The notes: a model not told the origin generated them from the sequence alone. Positions 33,182-45,429 are shown, counted from the stretch's first letter. The stretch: 64,000 bases of DNA from Campanula takesimana (GCA_026119855.1 JAOWBW010000105.1:806001-870000), one strand, 5' to 3'. Translations and numbers: made by a program.

Positions 33182-33833
33182 GTTTTCACCAATTTAAACT
33201 TTTGAATCAGTGATAACGTATAAATTAATTCATCAATCAATCTCATGCATCGGCCCATTAGGCTATCCTATAATTGAGATATATTCATTGGAATGAATAC
33301 GTAGCTGAAAGTTAAATTTTTATGATAATTGAGATTTAACTTGAAGTTGTTAGACACTATCTCAATGTTAGGGGAACTTTTGACGTTAAAAAGAAGTTGT
33401 TTTGGTTATAAAAGAAACCACAAAGTTAAATGGCATGTTGAAAAGAAGGTAAAGATGATGTTTGTCTCAAAATGGAAAGTATATTAGCAAATCCTAAACC
33501 ATGATTATGTCATGTTTGGTTGATTTTAAGCAGCTTAAGTTTTCCCAACATCTTGATTAGTCAATAAATTAATCATGTTGTTTTCTTGACATAAGGTCCT
33601 ACAAACGTCTTTAAAAAAAAAAATTGATGCCTCTTAATTAGTGATCATGCATGGCCATCAAACTCCTCCTGTACCACAAGACCATCTTTTTGTGTTTGTT
33701 TGGTGCATAATCTAACTTTATTATTTTTAATACTTCTTCCTTGGTCCCGGATTAAATATCACACTTGCGTGCATTCGTGAATTCACTGTTTGCCGAAGAG
33801 GGTCACTTCACCCCCTCTAACTATTGCATTATA
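33182..33833. other. Intergenic, nothing recognised
   Basis: AT-rich; no credible frame or repeat. Confidence 0.4.
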
Positions 33834-33936
33834 CTCCCTCCGTCCCAACCACAAGTAGGACTAGAGGAGTTTGCACATTAATTAAAACAAACTAGTAAAT
33901 GTGTGGTAGCAAATGAAGAGAGAGAGAATGGATGGA

Positions 33937-34866
33937 TGATGCAATCCGAAAATATAATTATATTTAATATTATAATTATATTTGTATTTTCTTGTTCGTT
34001 AGGTTTTTAATTAGTATTTTAATTATTATTTTCGTCATTATTTTTAGTAGGTTAATTTTAGAAGATTCTATGATAGATTTTGAGGTGGAGTTAAACACAT
34101 ATTTGGTCCTTAACCTATTGATTTGTTTTCCTTTTGATCCTTAACCTATTTTGGTTTTCCTTTTGGTATGTACCTAGGTGCAGGATAAAGTGGTCCTTAA
34201 CCTATTTTAGTTTTCCTTTTGGTCCTTAATGTACCTATTTGCCGGACAAAGTGGTCCTTAAAATCGTCGACATGGCTTGTTGACCGAAAGGAAAACCAAA
34301 ATAGGTCAAGGACCACTTTGTCCTGCAAATAGGTACATCAAGGACCAAAAGGAAAACTAAAATAGGTTAAGGACCACTTTATCCTGCAACTAGGTACATC
34401 AAGGACCAAAAGGAAAACCAAAATAGGTTAAGGACCAAAAGGAAAACAACTCACTAGGTTAAAGACCAAATAGGTGCTTAACTCATTTTGAAGTGATTTA
34501 CTAGTTTTTAAGTCCTATTAGGTTACTTTATAGGTTAGGAGTAATTCTAGAAGGTTTTAGCTTCTTTTTCAAGTTTTATGGGCACTTTAAAATAGGCCTA
34601 ACATTGTAATCCGAAAATTAGAGTTTTGTTTGATTATTTTATAAAAGTTTGCTTTGTGCATCTTTGGGTTTAATCCCTAGAAACCATTATTGGTTTTGTT
34701 GAAGGTGGATTCGTGGATTCCTTCGTTATTTCGAGAGCTTCATCATCTTGGTGTTGTTCTTGCCAAACCCTAATTCGTGGATTCGAATTGGGTCAATTAA
34801 TTCGTTGATTCGATTAATTGTTATCCGGTTACTTTTATTTTAATTCCGCTGCAACCTATTACATCA
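33937..34866 (+). mobile_element. Solo LTR, 930 bp, nested in the Stowaway
   Basis: TGATGCAATCC...ATTACATCA with flanks ATGGA (33932-33936) and GTGGA (34867-34871); the uninterrupted MITE family has GTGGA here, so one TSD copy mutated. TTTATAAAAG at about 34629 is a TATA candidate. It contains a foldback element. Confidence 0.75.
34088..34484. mobile_element. Mutator-like foldback element, 397 bp
   Basis: GAGTTAAACACATATTTGGTC and GACCAAATAGGTGCTTAACTC are inverse ends, with an 11-bp flank ATTTTGAGGTG / ATTTTGAAGTG (34077-34087, 34485-34495). Inside, TAACCTATTTTGGTTTTCC and its inverse recur many times, so the whole element folds on itself. Confidence 0.8.
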
Positions 34867-35087
34867 GTGGAGTAAATAGTAGTGTTAGTTAGATAAATTG
34901 AGTGGTGGAAAATGAGGAGAGAGAATGAGTGGGATAAATAGTAGTGTTAGTTGAATAAATTGAGTGGTGGAAAATGAAGAGAGAAAGAGAATGAGTGGGG
35001 TTGAAACATTTCCATTTTGAGCAGTCTCACTTTTAGTGGGACGGCAAAAAAGGGAAATAAGTCTACCTTGTGCTGGGCCGGAGGGAG

Positions 35088-35741
35088 TATTATTTTAGTA
35101 CCTTCTTTTTAAATATCATGACCTATCTAGTTTGATTCGTCTCATCGAAACGAACACAACGGTATTTTATTTTTTTTCCCGAAGATATATAGCATTTTAA
35201 AGTTATTGGTTTTTTTTTAAAAATGACACGTGTTTGGCGCGTGGAATGCTAGAAGGACAGCTGGGCGGGTTGGGCTGACGGGTTGTTGGGTATGATTCAT
35301 GAGTGGATCTGTCTGACTGTCTCACCCAAATCGTTCCCAAATGTTATGGGTGCTTTATAGATTTATTCAAATTTTAATTACTTATACCCTATTTGTTTCA
35401 TAAAGTTTGTCTAATTTTGACTTTTTATGATCAATACATGTTAATATTGATCATACATTAGTGTCAATCTAGTGATCACAATGAAATTATAAAAATTATT
35501 AGAGATAAATCACTTAATAATTTATCAATTACAAATTTTTAAACTTTTAATCGGATATACATTTGTGTTTGGTCAAAATTCATTTATATTAACAATAAAA
35601 AAGTCAAAATAACAAAAAAATTTCGAAACAAAAAGAGTATTAAATTATGTATTTTGAAACCAGGGAGTGTTGTTGAAAGCTATATGAGTCTGGATCTCGA
35701 CCTTTCATTTTGAGTCGGATGGTTGAGAGTTGTCCCAAAGG
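35088..35741. other. Intergenic, nothing recognised
   Basis: AT-rich; no gene or complete repeat identified. Confidence 0.4.
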
Positions 35742-35750
35742 CAATTCAAC

Positions 35751-35910
35751 GAGATGAGATCACATGTACCATTTTTATGTACCACTTGTAATCCGATGGT
35801 TATCATCATTGATGATAAAATCTTGATGGAAACTTAAATAACTCATAATCGTTGGATCACTAGTGGTACACCAAGTGGGTACACAAGTATGGTACATGTG
35901 ATTTCGTCTC
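35751..35910. mobile_element. Mutator-type MITE, 160 bp
   Basis: Inverted ends GAGATGAGATCACATGTACC and GGTACATGTGATTTCGTCTC with two mismatches; 9-bp TSD CAATTCAAC at 35742-35750 and 35911-35919, the Mutator length. Confidence 0.88.
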
Positions 35911-36140
35911 CAATTCAACAACTGAAGTGGTAGTAAAATACTCCTATTATGGAATGGAATCATGATTCTCTCTAACCCCAAATTAAAACTAAGGGGTAAA
36001 TGTGGGCCATGGAGCTAGTAACGTTGGTCCATACTGTGTTTCTTCAAGTTAAAGCAGCCCATTAAGGCCCATAAAAAACAGCCCAACATGAAAAGAAGAG
36101 AAAGTGAAAGAGATAAAAAGGACGCTGCTTTTCTTCCCTT

Positions 36141-36346
36141 CACGTGACTTTCCCTCTCTTATTACTACCCCCTTCACTTTCACCACGTGACCCCTCTCCT
36201 TTCACTGTTTGACCTACAGCATGGACCCACGTGCCTGACACACTCCCTCAAAACCCACACACACCCCCACATCACCCCTTACAGTTAGTGGTCAACTAAA
36301 GCCTTACCGACTGTCGACTCATACAGTCCACACACTTTCCCACGTG
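36141..36346. promoter_or_regulatory. Cluster of four G-boxes (CACGTG)
   Basis: CACGTG at 36141, 36183, 36228 and 36341, preceded by two AAGGCCCAT-type site II motifs near 36060-36070. Composition resembles a plant promoter, yet no gene follows within several kilobases on either strand. It may belong to a gene removed by rearrangement. Confidence 0.5.
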
Positions 36347-36448
36347 CGACCCTTCCCCTATCGCACGCGCGATCCCCACATATCCTCCTTTTTTGACTAC
36401 TCTGTCCTTTTTTGACTCTAATCTACGGCTGGTATTTCATTACTATTC

Positions 36449-36682
36449 TCTCCCTCCGTCCCATATTAAATTACAAAATTTCTAATTTGGTTCTCTTTAA
36501 AATCATAAAATCTAAAAATGAAAAAGTTTTTACTTATTTTATACTCGCATCAACTAACCCGCTAATTATACCTACCTTATTTTTTCTTTCCTACCAAACT
36601 ATCTACATCGACAACACATCACATTTTCTAATTTTTCTTTAATTTTCATATAGGTTTTTTACAATTTAAAATAAGACGAGAG
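36449..36682. mobile_element. Stowaway-type MITE, diverged
   Basis: TCTCCCTCCGTCCCATATTAA left end; right end AATTTAAAATAAGACGAGAG. TA follows the right end. Confidence 0.6.
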
Positions 36683-36689
36683 TACGAGA

Positions 36690-37060
36690 GAAGATCATGG
36701 CCGTTGAGATTAGGGACAGTACCTTAGGATGGGGCGTCCACAATGCTGGCGGGTACTAGGTGAAGCCGACACCGTGAGAGCTGATATGTCGGAGCTGGTC
36801 ATATAATAATGTCCTTTAATGCCAGGTGGATAATTATGAGGTGGATAGTATGTTGACACGTGTGAAAAAGTGTTTGTGTGGGGACCCATGACAAGTGGAA
36901 GGAACATGAGAACATGTAGAGGAAAGGTTGGGTTTTATTGAGTTTTTGCTACACCGTCTCTTCTCTTTAAATTTGTCCCCTCTAACAATAAAAAAGCTTC
37001 TTATCTGGATTTAAAATTAGGTTTTTGTTTAAATTCATATTCATCTTAGCTTTATGAATG
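36690..37060. other. Intergenic, nothing recognised
   Basis: Contains one further CACGTG (about 36857) and no credible frame. Confidence 0.4.
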
Positions 37061-37063
37061 ATA

Positions 37064-37337
37064 CTTCCTCTGTCTCAGAGTAAGAGTCTTGCTTTCCATT
37101 TTGGTACGTCCCAAAGTAAGAGTCCTATTCTTTAATGGCAAAGAATCTGTACTATTCACCTAACTCATTCTCTCTCCTTTTTTACTTTTATACTCACAAC
37201 ACCAATCAATTCAATATTCTCTCCCACTCATTCTCTCTCCTACTTTACTTTTACACTCACAACATTTATATCACTTTCAATATTTATTAATAAGCGTGCA
37301 AATGAGGGGTAGGACTCTTACTCCGGGACGGAGGGCG
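37064..37337. mobile_element. Stowaway-type MITE (AAGAGTC family), 274 bp
   Basis: TTCCTCTGTCTCAGAGTAAG and CTTACTCCGGGACGGAGGGC ends, TA on both sides. Confidence 0.82.
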
Positions 37338-37663
37338 TATCATTTTTCATTTATTATTTTTTTGCATTTTTGGAAAAGGTCTAGTTTTGGGAAATTTTCT
37401 TCCATTGCGGTCTTTTATTGAGTGTTTAAGAAAAATTTTAAACGATCACATCAACAGTGATCGGTCCGAAATTCAACAGTACATAAAAATAAAAATAAAA
37501 GTGTTTTTTAAATTTTTATTGGTGGAGTGTGGAATATTGAAAACAAAAATCGACGTTGTCTTCATTATCAGACCTACTAGCAGCACCCAAGGCGCTTTGA
37601 TGAACGGCTACTGCTACATAGTTATTGACCCTTAAGAGAACATTTATCAAAATTTGGGTGAGT

Positions 37664-37945
37664 GTTCACTGGTTTACAAAATTTAAGAAAAAGTGATGTG
37701 GGTAAGAAGAGTTGTGAGAGGGAAAAAGTTAGTGGGTATGACAAGTGGGGCCAACAATTTAAATATGTGAGAGGGGAAAGTTAGTGGGTATGACAAGTGG
37801 TCCCCATAATTTAAGTATGTGAGAGGAAGAAGTGAGTGGGTATGACAAGTGGGGCCTACATTTTTTACCATTTTAGGAAAGAATGAAACTTTTAACGGGA
37901 CACCCATTTAGGTAAAAGATGAAGCTTCAAATGGGACGGAGGGAG
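37664..37945. mobile_element. Stowaway-type MITE related to 28326-29169, left end unclear
   Basis: The right end AAGCTTCAAATGGGACGGAGG is followed by TA. GGTATGACAAGTGGGGCC units are the inverse of those at 28410-28580. Confidence 0.65.
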
Positions 37946-37954
37946 TAAGTACTT

Positions 37955-38535
37955 TGTTTTGCACAAAATCTTGTGTAAAACGCGTTTTACACAAATACGA
38001 GGAAAAACGTGTTTTCGGTGGCATTTTTGAAAATATGTGGAACTTCTTTAAAAAACGCGCGGTGGCATTTTGTGAATAATCGAAAGATTTCATCGGTTCT
38101 GGATATAAATAACAAGCCTTCTGGATATGATTTTCAAGCACATTTGAAGAAGGTCATTACCAATAAACTTTCTAGATATCAAGCACAAGAGGTTCTGGAT
38201 ATAGATAATATAGTCTTCTGGATATAACTTATGAAGCATCTCCAGTGAGAGAAAAAACAGCTGAAAAGAACCTTTTAGACTGATATTCAGAACATTTGAG
38301 ACTGATAGCCAGAACCTTTGAAAGTGATAGTCAGAACCTTTGAAAGTGATAGCCGGAAAGTTTTTTTTGAGAAAAAAATTTGAAGAGCAGTTAATGTGTT
38401 AATATATAGCTAGTGACAGTGTTTAAGATGGCCAGTTAATGTGTTATGAAAGTCCAGCGAGTGTGTTGAGAAGCGCCCGATGATTATGAAAAACACGTTT
38501 TTCCTAATCACTAAGAAAAACGCGTTTTACATGAT
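37955..38535. repeat. ACGCGT-ended foldback element, copy 1
   Basis: Near the left end a perfect 24-bp palindrome (37971-37994) is centred on ACGCGT; the right end has AAAAACACGTTTTTC and AAAAACGCGTTTTAC. Between them a 22-bp minisatellite starts at 38282, 38304, 38326 and 38348 (GATAGCCAGAACCTTTG). A second copy lies inverted at 40099-40612 and a third, diverged, at 53043-53650. Class unknown. Confidence 0.7.
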
Positions 38536-38585
38536 ACTAACTGATTGTTTTGTTACGAGATACATAGTTTTTTTCAAGAGTAGGT

Positions 38586-38715
38586 GTTGGGAGAAATTAG
38601 TTTCTCCATAAGTTGTAAAAAGTCCACTTTTTAATAATAGTATTATCGTTAAACCCTAAACCTTAAACCATATAAAAACAAGGTTTTTTATAACTTATGG
38701 AGGAATTAGTATCAC
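38586..38715. mobile_element. Small foldback with telomere-like centre, copy 1
   Basis: Arms GAAATTAGTTTCTCCATAAG and CTTATGGAGGAATTAGTATC are inverse; the centre reads AAACCCTAAACC. A longer copy is at 45430-45576. Confidence 0.65.
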
Positions 38716-38922
38716 AATTTTTCTGTTTTTCCAATCCCTATAAAAAGTTTGTCATCTAGTGTGATAAATTATACCCGGTGCTAGTAATCCAAAGCATTTA
38801 AATGTGCAACATATTGCGTATTCCACTCAAAATTTCTCGTAACCCAATATCACAATTTAAAAACATTTTAGACTAGCGAATTTCAATTGTACACTCTTTC
38901 AAAAAAAATAAATAAAAAAATA

Positions 38923-39180
38923 CTCACTCTGCTTCAGAAAGATAGCCCACTTTGGATTTTTGATGGTCAACACATGTGAACTTTGACCAAAGATTATTAT
39001 CATTCTAATCATCTCAATAAAAATTTTAAAATTTGTCATTGATAAATCACTTGATGATTAATCAATAACAAGTTTTAGAATTTCATAAAGATGGTTAAAA
39101 TAACATTTATATTTAGTCAAAGTTCACTTGTCTTGACCGTAAAAAATCAAAAGTAGACAATTTTTCTGGGACGAAGGGAG
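38923..39180. mobile_element. Stowaway-type MITE, 258 bp
   Basis: CTCACTCTGCTTCAGAAAGAT left, TTTTTCTGGGACGAAGGGAG right, TA on both sides. Related to 52277-52520 (AGAAAGATAG). Confidence 0.78.
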
Positions 39181-39182
39181 TA

Positions 39183-39726
39183 CGTAGATTAAGCAGTATT
39201 TAGGTAGACCAGGGCAATATAAGTATATCATGTCATCGTGATTAGGTGATGATTAGTTTATAATAGACCCAACATATTTGGGGGAACAAGTATCGTGGCA
39301 TATGTATGCGGCCTTCCTTGCCTTGATGAACAAGAAGACAAAAAGTGTTATTCCAGCTAGGAAATGGAGGAGGCCAGGTCAGGTGCCATGTCACAATCAA
39401 AGTGGAAAATACAGTGGCAGAAGTGCACGTTGAATATGAATAATGTTTGGTGAATGTCCAAACCGTATCACTCTAACGTTCATGGTTGAAATTTGAGAAA
39501 GGATTTAATTACGGAAGTTTACTATTTCATGTATGTATGAGAGACAGGTTTGAATAGATTGGAAACGGGCTTGCTCCGCCCCATTCATATGAGGTAAACC
39601 ATTACTTTTTAAATAAAATTTGTCTCATATGTAAGACCATTTCTCATAACTTTTTATCTTTAATTATATACAATGGCGGTCTTAGTGGATCCAAAGAATT
39701 TTGTAAGGGTACATCCAAATATACTA
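39183..39726. other. Intergenic, nothing recognised
   Basis: No credible frame or complete repeat. Confidence 0.4.
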
Positions 39727-40001
39727 CTCCCTCTTTCCCGGAGTAAGAGTCCTACTTCCCATTTACGCGGAATTTTAGAAATGGTGGAAGTAAAGTAAGT
39801 GTTGTGAGTGTAAAAGTAAAGTAAGAGTGGGAATGAATGGGAGGGAAGAGTAAGTTGATTGGTGTTGTGAGTATAAAAGTAAAGTAGAAGAGAGAATGAG
39901 TGAGATGAATAGTAAAGATTTTTTGCTATTTTAGGAAAGACACTCTTACTCTGGGACGTACCAAAATAGAAAGTATGACTCTTACTCTAGGACGGAGGGA
40001 G
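39727..40001. mobile_element. Stowaway-type MITE (AAGAGTC family), 275 bp
   Basis: TCCCTCTTTCCCGGAGTAAG and CTTACTCTAGGACGGAGGGAG ends, TA on both sides. Confidence 0.83.
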
Positions 40002-40098
40002 TATAAACTTTTGTATTAAAAGCAAAATCTTGGTATATAAGTCAAACATTTTAGAGCCAAATGGTAAAAATCCCAACATCTTAACCACTAGGGTTAGT

Positions 40099-40612
40099 CT
40101 CCAGTAAAACGCGTTTTTTCTAATGAGTAAGAAAAACGTGTTTTTTCTAATCATCTAGCGTTCTTCAACACACTCACTGGACCTTCGTAACACATCAACT
40201 GGTCATTCTAAACATTGTTTCTGGCTATCTATTAAAACATCAACTGCTCTTCAAATTTCCTTACAGAAAAAGCCTTCTGGCTATCACTTTCAAAGGTTCT
40301 GGCTATCAATCTCAAATGTTCTAGCTATCAGTCTCAAAATCTTTTTTTTTCTCACATGAGATGCTTGTTAAATTATATTCAGAAGACCTTGTTATTTATG
40401 TACGGAACCTCTTGTGCTTGATATCTAGAAGGTTTATGTGCTTGAAAATCATATTCAGAAAGCTTTATATTGATATCCAAAACAGTTTGAGAAATTCCGA
40501 TTATTCACAAAAATGCCACCGCGCGTTTTTTAAAAAGTTCCACATATTTTTAAAAATGCCACCGAAATACTTTTTTACTGGGACTTGCATAAAACACATT
40601 TTACGCAAGATT
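40099..40612. repeat. ACGCGT-ended foldback element, copy 2 (inverted)
   Basis: Inverse of 37955-38535: TAAAACGCGTTTTTTC at the left, AAAATGCCACCG and a diverged palindrome at the right. The 22-bp minisatellite (TTCTGGCTATCACTTTCAAAG) is present in three copies near 40270-40335. Confidence 0.7.
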
Positions 40613-40647
40613 TTGGCAACTACTAAACTACAAAAACTATTTAAGTA

Positions 40648-40910
40648 CTCCCTCCGTTTTAAAATATCTATCACTTTTATGCTTTTTCACACATATTAAG
40701 CAATGTAATGAATGAATGTTGAAAAGACTCAATTCCTCTTAAAATAATTCAATTTTTAGGTGTGTAAATACTTGTACAAGAGATGATTAACAAACATTAA
40801 TAAGAGTATAATTGAGACAAAAAAAATGAAAATGTCTTGATAACAATAAATCAACAAATATTTTAAAACAAATTTTTACCTTTGAAGCAACATTTCGAAA
40901 CGAAGGCAGC
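40648..40910. mobile_element. Stowaway-type MITE, diverged
   Basis: CTCCCTCCGTTTTAAAATAT left; ACATTTCGAAACGAAGGCAG right; TA at the left border. Confidence 0.6.
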
Positions 40911-41371
40911 ATATGTGTTCATTTCCACCCTTTTGTACAAGGGAATGTCCCTCACTAATTATATGTGCATTGAACATACAGGATTTATAATAACTTAATA
41001 TTACAGTCTCAGAATAAATATATATAAAGATAAATTTTATTTTATTTACAATTTTATTTAAAACCCGTTTAGACATTTATTTTAATATCAAAGGAATAAC
41101 ATTATTACTGTATGAGAGACATTGTGATTGTAAATATACATTTCAGATGTCACTTTTTTTTCAAAAAAAAAAATGGTATTAAATAACGTTGCTTTGGGTT
41201 TAAAGCATCAAGATTTTACATTTACTAATAAATGGAATTTAATTTTAATTATTATTTTATTGAGTGAAGTAACACAAGAAATAGATATTTCGAAGGTCAA
41301 TATAGTATTTTTCTTCATTAAATTGTAGTGATATTTGTAGTTTTAAGAATGTGAAAATTATAAAAAACAAA
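40911..41371. other. Intergenic, nothing recognised
   Basis: AT-rich, no credible frame. Confidence 0.4.
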
Positions 41372-41605
41372 TCCTCCTTCCGTCCCTAGATTAATGTTCA
41401 AAGGAGATTCTAAATATTTCAATATTTTATTTAATTCAATGGTAAAAATTCATAAATATTTTTGTAATCTACTTTTCAAATATTTATTTTGCAAATATAA
41501 AGATACTAGTGTAAAAAACTATTTAAAAACAAATTTTTTTTTAAGAAAATAATTTTGGAATAAATTGCTTAAAAAATAAGCATTCGTGTACAAAGACAGA
41601 AGGAG
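41372..41605. mobile_element. Stowaway-type MITE, diverged
   Basis: TCCTCCTTCCGTCCCTAGAT left; TACAAAGACAGAAGGAG right, followed by TA. Confidence 0.6.
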
Positions 41606-42697
41606 TATTTTCCACAGAGGTGGTATGAAGAAATTAATTGATAATTAGTTCCTCCAAAGTTACTCCCTCCGTCCCAGAGTAAGAGTCCTACTTTTCATTT
41701 TGGTACGTCCCAGAGTAAGAGTCCTATTCCTAAAATGGCAAAGAATCTTTACTATTCACCCCTCTTCCTCTTTCATCCGTTCCGTTTTCTCTCTAATTTC
41801 ACAGACTTCCTCCAATCTTCGTCTTTTTCCTTGGATCTCTTTTCTTTTTCTTTCAACAACACAAATCTTTGTAATCTCAATATACGTTGAGATTACAAAC
41901 AATTGTGTTGTCGATTTTGTTAATAAATAATTGTAAAACTAGGGTTTTATTTTTTTATTTGTTTCTTTAAATTTGATGTTTAGTAAGCTAAAAATCTATG
42001 TTTTCTCTCAATTTGTTAAAAGCCTTGTGTTTTATCTCCTCGTTAAGAGCCTTATATTTTCTCCTTTTTGAGAGCTTAATGTTTTGTCTCATTTCGTTGA
42101 AAGCCTTATATTATAATCTACGATATTGTTCTATGCAAATTTTTAAATCTCGTTGTGTTTGGAAAGCTTGGTTGGCATTTACTTGTTAATCCAAATGTTT
42201 TGATGTGTATTGTTCTCAAAGTTCGATTTTATTGGACAAAGGATACTTTAAATGCTTGTGTGTCAGTTTTCAAGTGTTACTTGGAGTAGCATTTGGGCGT
42301 ACTAAGTTATAGCAAGAAGCTGAGTTCATCAGAAGAATAGGGATGGAGCGAGCTTTTGAGATGCAGAAGAAAAAGAATTAGAGGTAGACAATAGTGAACT
42401 TGCAATCAATTTCTTTTTATCTATCATAATTTTTCTCAACAAATACTAAAATTTATGTTGCTCAACAATTGTAAAACAACCGTACTGCATGAAATGAAAT
42501 GAGCCTTCAAATCTTTTGGTAAGCTATTTTAATATTAATTTGGAATACGAAACGAAAAAAAAAAAAAAAGAAAGAAAGTAATGAATGGGTTGGGCCCGCT
42601 GTATAGACTTTTCAAATGGAAAAAAACTGAACTTTGCTGCTGGCAGGGTCCATCGAATCACAATGGGAATTGAGATTATAATCTATTTTTATTCAAC
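41606..42697. other. Intergenic with MITE fragment and a short hairpin
   Basis: A Stowaway left half (41663-41760, GTCCCAGAGTAAGAGTCCTAC) joins a pyrimidine-rich, 5'-UTR-like stretch. 41856-41880 and 41887-41911 pair in 22 of 25 positions around a 6-base loop. No protein-coding gene recognised. Confidence 0.45.
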
Positions 42698-42713
42698 ATA
42701 AATACAACTTCAT

Positions 42714-44774
42714 GGAGGTAATGCAAGTCAGATTGACTTGTTCTTAGTAAAAAATGCTTGTAGAAAGAGTTACACTGACTGCAAGGTTATTCCAGGTGAA
42801 AGTACTGCAACTCAACATAGACTTGTGGTACTTGATTTTCGAAGTAGGAGAATTTCAAGAAAGAGAAAACCACTAGTAGAACCTGGAATCAAGTGGTGGA
42901 GGCTTCAAGGGGAGAATCCACAGAGATTTCTAGCTAAGATGGCCACTACTGATATTTGGTCGGGTAATATGGAAGATATGGATATAGATTCAACCTGGAC
43001 TAAGATGGAGCATACCATAAAGGAGGTGGCAAGAGAAATCCTTGGAGAATCTAAAGGAAGTGTGCCACAAAGTAAGGACACATCACGGTGGAACGAGGAA
43101 GTAAAGCAAGCGATAAAGAGCAAGCGAGAATGCTATAAATTATTGGGAAAATGCAGGAGTGAGGAGAACTATGAGAGGTATAAGAAGGCTAGAAGAAAAG
43201 CAAAGAAAGCAGTAAATGATGCAAGAGCAAAGGTGAATCAGAAACTTTATGATATATTGGATACAAAAGAAGGGGAAAAAGACATCTATAGACTTGCTCG
43301 TATGAGGGATAAGAGGACACGAGACATTGGGAGGGTTAAATGTGTAAAGGATGTAGACCAAAGAGTGTTGGTCGGGGATAAAGAGATAAAAGATAGGTGG
43401 AGTTCGTACTTCAATACCTTGTTTAATGGCAATCAAGAGCAGGATATTGGAGATATAATTATCCCTTCGAGTATGATTAATCGAGATTTTATACGGCGAA
43501 TTCAAAAGGGTGAAGTGGAAATGGCGATGAAAAAGATGGGATTAAAGAAAGCCGTAGGGCCGGATGGAATACCAATTGAGGTGTGGAGATGTTTTGGGGA
43601 GAGGGGAATAGATTGGTTAACAACACTATTCAACAAGATATGGAGAAGTAACACAATGCCATTGGAGTGGAGAAAAAGTACCCTAATCCCTTTGTATAAG
43701 AACAAAGGTGATGTCCAAGATTGTGCCAACTATCGAGGGATCAAACTAATGAGCCATACTATGAAGCTTTGGGAAAGAGTGATTGCACAACGGCTAAGAA
43801 AAATTGGGAATATTTCGAATAACCAATTTGGATTTATGCCCGGCAGATCGACTATGGACGCAATCTATCTTCTGAGACAAATCATGGAGAAATATCGAGA
43901 TAAAAGAAAGATTTGCACATGGGTTTCATTGATTTGGAGAAGGCGTATGATAAAGTGCCAAGAGAGGTACGTTGGGAAGACAGAAGAGTTCCCTATCACG
44001 ATTGGAGTGCATCAGCTCTGCACTTAGTCCCTTTCTCTTTGCCCTGATAATGGATGAAGTGACGAGGTCAATCCAAGATGATATTCCATGGTGTATGTTG
44101 TTCGCAGATGATATTGTGTTGATTGATGAGACAAAAAAAGGTGTTGAAAAGTAAATTGGAGTTGTGGAGACGCACTTTGGAATCTCGAGGTTTTAGGTTA
44201 AGCAGAAGCAAAACTGAATATATGGAGTGTAAATTTAGCAAAGTTGGAAGCAGAGAGGCAGGAGTGATCACATTCGATGGAAAGATTGTCCAAGCTTCCG
44301 AGTTATTTCGCTATCTTGGATCTATTATCCAAAAAGATGGAGAATTGGATGGAGATGTGGCTCATAGGATTAAAGCAGGTTGGTTGAAGTGGAAGAGTGC
44401 CACAGGGTTTCTTTGTGATCGTGGCATGCCAAATAGATTAAAGGGAAAATTCTATCGTACGGCAATTAGGCCTGCACTGCTTTATGGAACTGAATGTTGG
44501 GCCGTGAAACAGTGTCATATTCATAAGATGAATGTAGCGGAGATGCGTATGCTACGATGGATGTGTGGGCATACAAGAAAATATCGATTGAGAAATGAGG
44601 TGATCAGGGGTAGAGTTGCGCCCATTGAGGATAAAATGAGGGAGCATCGTCTAAGGTGGTTTGGTCATGTGAGACGGGGACCGAGTGATGCACCGGTTAG
44701 GAGGCCTGAAGAGTGGAGAAGTGATAAATGGCGAGGGGTAGGGGAAGACCCAAGCAAACTTGGATTAAGGTGAT
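42714..44774 (+). pseudogene. LINE endonuclease end and reverse transcriptase, broken
   Basis: The first residues, read in frame, are GNASQIDLFLVKNACRKSYT then CKVIPGESTATQHRLVV, the end of an apurinic-type endonuclease. A long charged linker precedes RT (KKAVGPDGIPIEVWR, WRKSTLIPLYKNKGDVQDC, NNQFGFMPGRSTMDAIYLLR). A frameshift near 43915 precedes the IDLEKAYDKVPRE block, and about 100 bp or more is then missing before ALSPFLFALIMDE. The catalytic CMLFADDIVLIDE is present at about 44093-44131. After another frameshift the C-terminal zinc/finger-like region continues (RPALLYGTECWAVK, MLRWMCGHTR). Confidence 0.9.
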
Positions 44775-44877
44775 TGAAAATGATATGAGTTTACTCGGAG
44801 TGGATGAAGATGTGGCGTTGAAGAGGCCGGAGTGGAGGGCGAAAATTCATGTGAATGATGGGGGTTGATCGTACTTT

Positions 44878-44933
44878 TATTATTATTATTATTATTTATT
44901 TATTTATTTTATATTATTTTCTCCATCTTTTTC

Positions 44934-44982
<49 letters not shown>

Positions 44983-45008
44983 TCTCTTTCTCTTTCTCTC
45001 TCTCTCTT
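44878..45008. repeat. Microsatellites (TTAT)n and (CT)n
   Basis: TTATTATTATTATTATT, then TTTATTTATTTA, then about 60 bp of CT repeats, inside the LINE 3' UTR. Confidence 0.9.
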
Positions 45009-45429
45009 CCTTTTATCACGATGACATATGAGGATTCATGTTAGCCGACCCCAAATTATTTTGGGACTAAGGCTTTGTTGTTGTTGTTGTTGTTGTTGAT
45101 AAATACAACTTCATATTTTCTGAAAAAAGTAAAAAAAAAAAATACTCCTTTCATTTCCATAACAAAATGAATATCCAAATTTTATATCAATAAATATTTT
45201 GTAAATATTTATTTTTTATATATGGGTAATTATAAAGTCACAAAAAAGTGGCACAAAATTTGGTCTACAAAATCATATGTCATGATTTTATTGATGCTTT
45301 TAATAAGAGTGTGTCGGGTCCACAATCGATACAACCAATGAAATGTCGTCACCTCATTTTGTATTCATCTTCTTGTAACTTTCTTTTGTACCTCTAGTAT
45401 TTCCCTATATATATTTTTGAGAAAATTTT

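Larger units (their letters stand above)
33834..35087. mobile_element. Stowaway-type MITE interrupted by an LTR
   Basis: CTCCCTCCGTCCCAACCACAA to GTGCTGGGCCGGAGGGAG, TA at both sides. Without the nested LTR and its TSD the MITE is about 319 bp and matches 27789-28112 closely. Confidence 0.82.
42698..45114 (+). mobile_element. 5'-truncated LINE, RTE-like
   Basis: The body at 42714-45098 is flanked by the 16-bp TSD ATAAATACAACTTCAT (42698-42713 and 45099-45114). It begins inside the endonuclease C-terminus and ends in the 3' UTR GACCCCAAATTATTTTGGGA followed by (TTG)n, as plant RTE elements do. TTAT and CT microsatellites (44878-45008) lie in the 3' UTR. Confidence 0.92.

Noticed and set aside
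41856..41911. Possible microRNA precursor hairpin
   Set aside because: The loop is 6 nt and the stem 25 bp, with no room for flanking stem; more likely a chance or MITE-derived inverted repeat. Small-RNA data would be needed.
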